Of a DNA stretch of 64,000 nucleotides, positions 60,201 to 64,000 are shown piece after piece. Location of the stretch: NCBI GenBank assembly GCA_020698575.1, contig CM036252.1:11542492-11606491 (forward strand). Direction: 5' to 3'. A program made the position numbers and the translations under genes. Origin of the DNA: Bostrychus sinensis. Taxonomy: Eukaryota; Chordata; Actinopteri; Gobiiformes; Eleotridae. The notes beneath the pieces are model-generated. The model was not told the origin of the DNA, made no database searches, and was given only the letters and a program-made list of their open reading frames with translations. Numbering within the stretch: the first letter of the stretch is position 1; every line of letters starts with the position of its first letter.

Positions 60201-63200
60201 CAAAATTAACACTGGTCTCTACATCCAGTTTGTTTTTATTAATTTATCCCCCAAAAAACTGTGTACAACTCTGTTTCCACAGATTCCTCACAGACATTTG
60301 TCATTTTGTAGTTAAATTGCATTATACAAAAAGTTTAAGGAAGTGAAGTGCTCTTTTTCTTTGATTATGTTCAAAAGCTCGCAACACTCTGCTGCCCTCT
60401 GGTGGTCTCTTCACCTGTTTTTTTTTTTTTTTTTTTGGCACCAGTATGGTACTTATTGTAAACGCGCACATAATGTTTTTAAAGCTTGTATAAAGTGCTG
60501 CTGATCTAGAGGCGACCAAGATTGGTTTAAAAATATGAATAAAAGCAGAATATATCTCCTTTAACATGGAGTTATAACTAGGACATCATAAGTATTTCAT
60601 TAATGTGTATACTGTCAGTGTCCAGGTGAATTTATTGCATTTTCTTCTCCAGTTTTCTCCATTCAGATCTCCTTCATGCTGCTCACCTTCGCCTTTTCCA
60701 CCAGGTCAGTGTTTATTTTTCATACACAGTGCAATATTAACATTTGAATACTGGTTTATGTAAAATACCTGATCCGTAGTCTGTTTCCTTATTTCATGTT
60801 TTTTATTGAATGAATTTGGATAATGCGATGACCGTTGACAGATCTAACTCAAGCTTCAGCCCCGCAGACACCGTGGCCATCGTCTTCTGCTCCACGCACA
60901 AGTCTCTCACTTTAGGTACGAGCCGTTTTATCTGTAAACTATGGGTTCTCATGATGCAAATATGAACGACGTGTGTGAGCTCAGAGTTACACATTAACTA
61001 ATCAAACTAATCAAACATAAGGCTGTGTTTATGCAGGTCAAAGGCCTTCATGAATAAAAGTAAGATGAGAGGCAGTTTGGTGAAATTAAACCATCTGGGT
61101 TTGTATTTGCGCAGCAGTAACAGAGTTGGTAAAGTCACGGAAAAGTCATACAATTTTAAAATGCTATTTCCTTGCCTGGAAAAGTTTTGGAATGTTATAT
61201 TTTGGTGTAAAGTTTTGGAAATTTAAACAATGTGAGTAACATTCGGCCACTACTAGTTAAAAAAAATAAAAATTTGACCTATATTTTTTGTCAGAATATT
61301 TATACTAAATATATTTTTGCTGGTTTTTGGTTTTGGTTATGCTTTAAAACAGGATAGATGATTATTTTATATCTTTTATTTGTTTTGTTTTTTTGTTTTT
61401 TGTTTTTTGTTTTTGTTTTTTGTGCTGAACTTTTTGTTCTGAATATGCTCTGAACCAAGTTAACAAGCATAATTATCTTTTAATCATGAGTGTGTAGGCT
61501 AAGTCTGTAAAATTAGTGGAATAATATATTTCTGGGAGAAGAGCTCGAACTGTTTTCTTTTTTTCTTTTTTCTTCAAGTGACTAATTTCCAATTTTAACA
61601 AATGAAATTGCAACAGAAGTGTGTTTCTAATGAACCATGCTGGCCATTTTGTATACTATTTATTATTGTGTAAATTAATTTAGAGTCTTAGAAATTTAGG
61701 CAAAAGTTTTCGAAAAATCATGGAAAATTCTTGGTAAAAGGTGTATGAACCCTGCAGTGATCTAGAGCAGGGTTTCCCAACCAGCGGTACAGGGACCCCC
61801 AGGAGGTACTTGGAATTATTTCACAACTATGGATACTTCAAGCTCAAGTGTCTCATTGACTGCTAAAACTGCTACAGAATATATTTTGTTAAATATTTTA
61901 AGGTTTATTAGCTTATTTCAAAGGGAAGTTAGTCAAATAATTTTTTGCTGTATTATTGTTTGTTATTATTCGTTAAATATTACCACTTATCTATTTATTT
62001 TGATTTATTCTAAACATACAGTATAGAGTAAAATATTTAAATGTATTATAATTTTAAAGGGAAGCAAATTATTATTCGTAGTAATATTGGTATTAACATT
62101 ACCGTATTTTCCGCACTATGAGGCGCATCGGATTATAAGGCGCACCTTCAATGAATGGCCTGTTTTAAAACTGTTTTCATATATAGGGCGCACCGCATTA
62201 TAAGGCGCATAGAATAGAAGCTACTGTAGTGGCTGGGGTTGCGTTATGCATCCACTAGATGGAGCTGCGCTAAAGGAAATGTCAATAAAACAGTCAGATA
62301 AGTCAGTCAGTCAAACTTTATTAATAGAATACAAACCAGCGTTCTTACAACTCCGTTCACTCCCAAAACAAGTTAGTGCATTCACAATACGGTAGCGTAC
62401 GTACCGGTAGCTCTTATTTGCACCGCCCTCGTTGAAAACAATGTATTTCCAACTCCATTTGTCCCAGTTCAAAGCTACATGAACAGCGTTCGAGCGCTCA
62501 GTTTTCTGTCCCCTCAATGTCACAACTCTTCTACTGAGATGGAGCAAAGGCCGCGCCTCCTTGTTCTTTTGCGGCAGGATCCATAAACACGCCTATGGCA
62601 CACATGAACAGCTGGGACTGGAATTCCCCTTTACCGTTTTTACCGCTGTCACTTCGGCGACGCCCCCTGAATACGGTAGCCATAATTAACCAACATTGAT
62701 CCATATATAAGGCGCATCGGATTATAAGGCGCACTGTCGGTTTTTGAGAAAATTAAAGGCTTTTAGGTGCGCCTTATAGTGCGGAAAATACGGTATATCT
62801 TGAATTTGAGTTTAAAAGAAAACAAATGCAGGAGAATTTGTAGCTGTACGTATAAATAGTAAACAGTGACGTTTTATAGGACTGCTTTAATAATCAACAG
62901 AGGTGAGTGAGGGGGTACTCATGGTGTGGAACACAGACTGGGACATAGTACACGGGACAAAAAAGTTTGGGAACCATTAATCTAGAGGAACAATATCATT
63001 GTTTCCACCTGTTCATGTATATTCTAACGCTTTTACCACTCCATTCTTTTCATTGTCCTTTCCTTCCCAGGCATTCCCATGTTAAAGATCGTGTTCGCAG
63101 GTTACGAGCACCTGTCCTTAATCTCTGTTCCTCTGTTGATCTACCACCCGGCCCAAATCCTGCTCGGCTCTGTCCTGGTGCCGAGCATTCGCAGCTGGAT

Positions 63201-63216
63201 GACCACGAGACAAAAG
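45253..63216 (+). CDS. slc10a7: Solute carrier family 10 member 7 (3' end outside window)
   Basis: Eleven coding exons: 45253-45352, 49180-49262, 51300-51436, 53391-53466, 53540-53578, 56063-56098, 56234-56317, 58238-58403, 60653-60704, 60842-60915 and 63071-63216. They give 993 nt, 331 residues in frame; the family has about 340, so one short last exon should follow 63216. Two microexons (39 and 36 nt) encode AAAIFNSAFGSFL and GIVVTPVLLLLF, as in mammals. Landmarks: SYLAVSLIFFNSGLSLKT (TM2), [65 protein letters not shown] and LLIYHPAQILLGS. SLC10A7 is a ten-pass protein of the bile-acid symporter fold, in Golgi, ER and plasma membrane. It limits store-operated calcium entry and is needed for glycosaminoglycan sulfation and skeletal and enamel development; it does not carry bile acids. 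Donors after exon 8 (GTCAGT) and exon 9 (GTCAGT) are weak. Introns 3, 5, 7 and 8 carry tandem arrays. Confidence 0.96.
46905..47285. repeat. Teleost dispersed repeat fragment in slc10a7 intron 1
   Basis: 'gaggagcagcggctctactc' followed by 'gagctcctcccggt' and 'cagctccttctttaccacag' is a text I associate with a repeat widespread in fish genomes, of unclear class. It is followed by (ATT)n at 47307-47323. Confidence 0.45.
47625..48472. mobile_element. MITE with inverted subterminal minisatellites
   Basis: Ends ACGGAAGCGTATTGCGTTCA and ATACACTTCCGT are inverted, followed inward on both sides by CACCTGAAA and its complement. Flanks ACAAAATT (47617-47624) and ACAAAATC (48473-48480) match at seven of eight, as for a hAT. 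Just inside the left end is an array of a 20-bp unit (TTCTGTTTTTATGAGAAAAG, about 47690-48015), and the right end has the same unit in reverse complement (about 48340-48430). Confidence 0.75.
49855..50956 (+). mobile_element. piggyBac-like MITE, family 1, copy C, split by a pogo-like MITE
   Basis: Follows TTAA at 49851-49854 with AGGTCCTCTATTCTGC and ends CAGAATATGGGACCT. The two halves (49855-50150 and 50865-50956) rejoin to match copy A at 5456-5941 across the TA target, so the pogo-like insertion is younger. In slc10a7 intron 2. Confidence 0.8.
50151..50864 (-). mobile_element. pogo-like (Tc1/mariner) MITE, copy 2
   Basis: A 714-bp near-duplicate of 14241-14962, with TA on both sides (50149-50150, 50865-50866). 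It includes the same transposase C-terminal frame at 50508-50663 (ending [17 protein letters not shown]). The high similarity of two copies 36 kb apart implies recent activity. It sits inside the MITE at 49855-50956. Confidence 0.88.
51640..53170. repeat. 11-bp minisatellite with higher-order structure, slc10a7 intron 3
   Basis: Units such as GTCTAAACCAG, GACTAAACTAG, ACCTAAATCAT and GTCTAAACTGG follow one another with 11-bp spacing. The block containing 'ggactgctcaatatctaaat' repeats at about 52160, 52535 and 52905, so a unit of roughly 370-378 bp (about 34 x 11) is itself tandemly repeated. Confidence 0.9.
53605..55182. repeat. 11-bp minisatellite, slc10a7 intron 5
   Basis: About 140 copies of 11-bp units, mainly GACTAAACCAG, GAGCTAAACCA phase variants and CTAAACTGGGG. 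The first copies lie about 30 bases past the exon 5 donor at 53578, and the array fills most of the first 1.6 kb of the intron. Confidence 0.94.
55183..56062. other. AT-rich intron 5 remainder of slc10a7
   Basis: Contains a T-rich tract (about 55670-55695) directly facing an A-rich tract (55699-55735). No exon or transposon with clear ends was found. Confidence 0.4.
56430..57231. mobile_element. piggyBac-like MITE, family 2, host of a hAT MITE
   Basis: Flanked by TTAA at 56426-56429 and 57232-57235, with termini AAGGGGGTATATTCTGC and GCATAATATAGCCCCT. It is interrupted by the hAT-like element at 56714-57185. In slc10a7 intron 7, just upstream of the decoy-acceptor array. Confidence 0.8.
56714..57185. 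mobile_element. hAT-type MITE nested in a piggyBac-like MITE
   Basis: Inverted termini TAGGGGTGTAATGATAC and GTATCATTACACCCATA, with a perfect 8-bp duplication TTATAAAA at 56706-56713 and 57186-57193. The interior is rich in 'gtatcgat'-like text. No ORF of note. Confidence 0.85.
57360..58237 (+). repeat. Minisatellite built from the exon 8 splice acceptor of slc10a7
   Basis: The array consists of 'tgtttatatttatgtttgtg' stretches, each ending in TGTGTTGTAG|GTGTGT or TGTATTGTAG|GTGTGT. Seventeen such AG sites occur (G at 57432, 57483, 57538, 57587, 57632, 57671, 57720, 57765, 57814, 57853, 57902, 57947, 57986, 58035, 58080, 58131, 58176) before the true acceptor at 58237. Spacings of 39, 49 and 45 recur in order, a 133-bp higher-order unit. 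Confidence 0.93.
58404..58586. repeat. ACT/AGT-rich minisatellite starting at the exon 8 donor
   Basis: Starting with the donor bases themselves (GTCAGTACTACAG), the intron consists of units like 'tactactgcagtactacaa' with a period of about 27-42 bp built from TACTAC and TGCAG. It ends near 58586. Confidence 0.85.
58701..60214. mobile_element. Long hAT-type element with internal SINE-like insert
   Basis: Termini CAGTGTTCATTTTGTTGACA and TTTGTTGTCAAAATTAACACTG are inverted; subterminal text is rich in 'gactaaaact' and its complement. Flanks AACTCTAC and GTCTCTAC match at six of eight, and the insertion splits a family 2 piggyBac-like MITE whose text resumes as 'acatccagtttg' at 60221. Inside, 59245-59310 ('aagtttatttgtacagcaca' then 'caaagtgctttacagaaag') is a retroposon tail. 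The GC-richer 58860-59230 segment has only short ORFs. Confidence 0.72.
61380..61432. repeat. (TTTTTG)n simple repeat
   Basis: T-rich run with G every six or seven bases in slc10a7 intron 10. Confidence 0.6.
61768..62979. mobile_element. hAT-type element carrying a nested pogo-like MITE
   Basis: Termini CAGGGTTTCCCAACCAG and TTTGGGAACCATTA are flanked by a perfect 8-bp duplication ATCTAGAG (61760-61767 and 62980-62987). Body includes 'gcggtacagggacccccag' and the matching 'gagggggtactcatgg'. The inner element at 62102-62793 accounts for over half of its length. In slc10a7 intron 10. Confidence 0.83.
62102..62793. mobile_element. pogo-like MITE of a second subfamily, nested
   Basis: Termini CCGTATTTTCCGCACTAT and ATAGTGCGGAAAATACGG are flanked by TA. 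Subterminal text carries 'aaggcgca' motifs where copies 1 and 2 have 'ataagtcgc', so it is a distinct subfamily with the same ends. Short minus-strand ORFs are present, none with a recognisable transposase domain. Confidence 0.82.
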
Positions 63217-63339
63217 GTACAGGGAACTATTAATAACTAAGAAACTGCATTTGGTTTGGTTCGAGCGTGAGGCTAACCACAGACTGGATTTAAACATGGA
63301 CCAAGAGACATTCAGGGATTTTTAATGGTGGTGTTCAGA

Positions 63340-63530
63340 GACGGCACGGTGGCAGAGTGGTTAGCACTGTCGCCTCACAGCAAGAAGGTCCTAGGTTTGA
63401 GTCCCTGACCGTGTGGGGCCTTTCTGTGTGGAGTTTGCATGTTCTCCCTGTGTCTGGGTGGGTTTCCTCTGGGTGCTCTGGTTTCTCCCATCAACCTAAA
63501 AAACATTCCCAACTGGCTAATCCTCCAGCT
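63340..63530 (+). mobile_element. tRNA-derived SINE (second family)
   Basis: 'ggcacggtggcagagtggtt' (A box region) and 'aggtttgagtccctgac' (B box region) are followed by 'gtggagtttgcatgttctcc' and 'gggtttcctctgggtgctct', the classic body of a common fish tRNA-SINE. A separate tRNA-like stretch in reverse ('cagctcagccactgagccat') lies at 63685-63710. Confidence 0.75.
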
Positions 63531-64000
63531 AGCTACTTTTTCTTTGTTTGTTTTTTTATCTTTTTAGGTTTAAACATAGGACAGAATATAGTAGGAAATC
63601 AAGGACAGACTTCCAGCAAACTGTCGTAGTCCAGACTGGAACCCATGACGCTGAGGCAGGCTGTAGTGGCCCTGCTATGCGCCGCAGCTCAGCCACTGAG
63701 CCATACAACCGCGCCCAGCTAGGTCCTCATAGACATTATATACACAGACGCCGCGTAGGCTGCTGGAGCTGACATCACGTTGACACCATTCTGTAGCCCG
63801 TTTACTGTATTTCTTCCTATAGCAATTAGCATTAGCTTCAAATATGGCAAATTAGGAATAATAAAGACTGTCAGCTGTCAACCCCTTGATCATTTGTGTA
63901 ATTTCAGAGCCTGGTTAGAAACTATTACTGAGTGTATTTACTTTTAGAAGTTTTATTTAATATAGCAATTAGCATATATATATTAGCATGTGAGCTAAAG
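63531..64000. other. slc10a7: slc10a7 last visible intron
   Basis: No sequence here could be read as the expected terminal exon (family C-terminus of about nine residues after RQK). That exon is expected downstream of the window. Confidence 0.45.

Overview
The window looks like nuclear DNA of a ray-finned (teleost) fish. It holds four spliced vertebrate genes in a matrix of AT-rich introns, teleost-style SINEs, hAT, piggyBac-like and pogo-like MITEs, an L2-type LINE 3' end and several kilobase-scale minisatellites. Nothing prokaryotic or viral was recognised.

Gene layout, low to high coordinates: tmem184c on the minus strand (6660-17596, 11 coding exons, complete); ednra, endothelin receptor type A, on the minus strand (21470-28985, 7 coding exons, complete, plus a noncoding first exon near 30046); ttc29 on the plus strand (37944-43543, 11 coding exons, complete); slc10a7 on the plus strand (45253-63216, 11 coding exons visible; the last roughly ten codons expected of the family lie beyond the window). 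All exon boundaries were read by eye from GT/AG junctions and each reading frame closes across every junction. Order and relative orientation match human 4q31.2 as I remember it (SLC10A7, TTC29, EDNRA, TMEM184C), except that pou4f2 is not seen between ttc29 and slc10a7. A possible first coding exon of an unidentified minus-strand gene sits at 942-1045.

The genes do not form a pathway. tmem184c encodes a seven-pass OST-alpha-like membrane protein, ednra a Gq-coupled receptor, ttc29 a TPR protein of the motile cilium or flagellum, and slc10a7 a ten-pass protein of the bile-acid-carrier fold implicated in calcium and glycosaminoglycan homeostasis. ednra and ttc29 are divergently arranged around a 3.7-kb array of a 31-bp repeat.

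The most unusual content is repetitive. (1) An array in slc10a7 intron 7 carries 17 near-copies of the exon 8 splice acceptor and runs directly into that exon; a second array begins at the exon 8 donor. (2) A degenerate 11-bp minisatellite occurs in tmem184c intron 10 and in slc10a7 introns 3 and 5, in the same orientation relative to transcription each time. (3) A 28-bp array of about 53 copies lies in tmem184c intron 9. (4) An 830-bp inverted repeat lies just upstream of tmem184c. (5) Several transposons are nested, with readable target-site duplications that give insertion order. These are observations from reading the sequence; copy numbers are estimates from length divided by unit.
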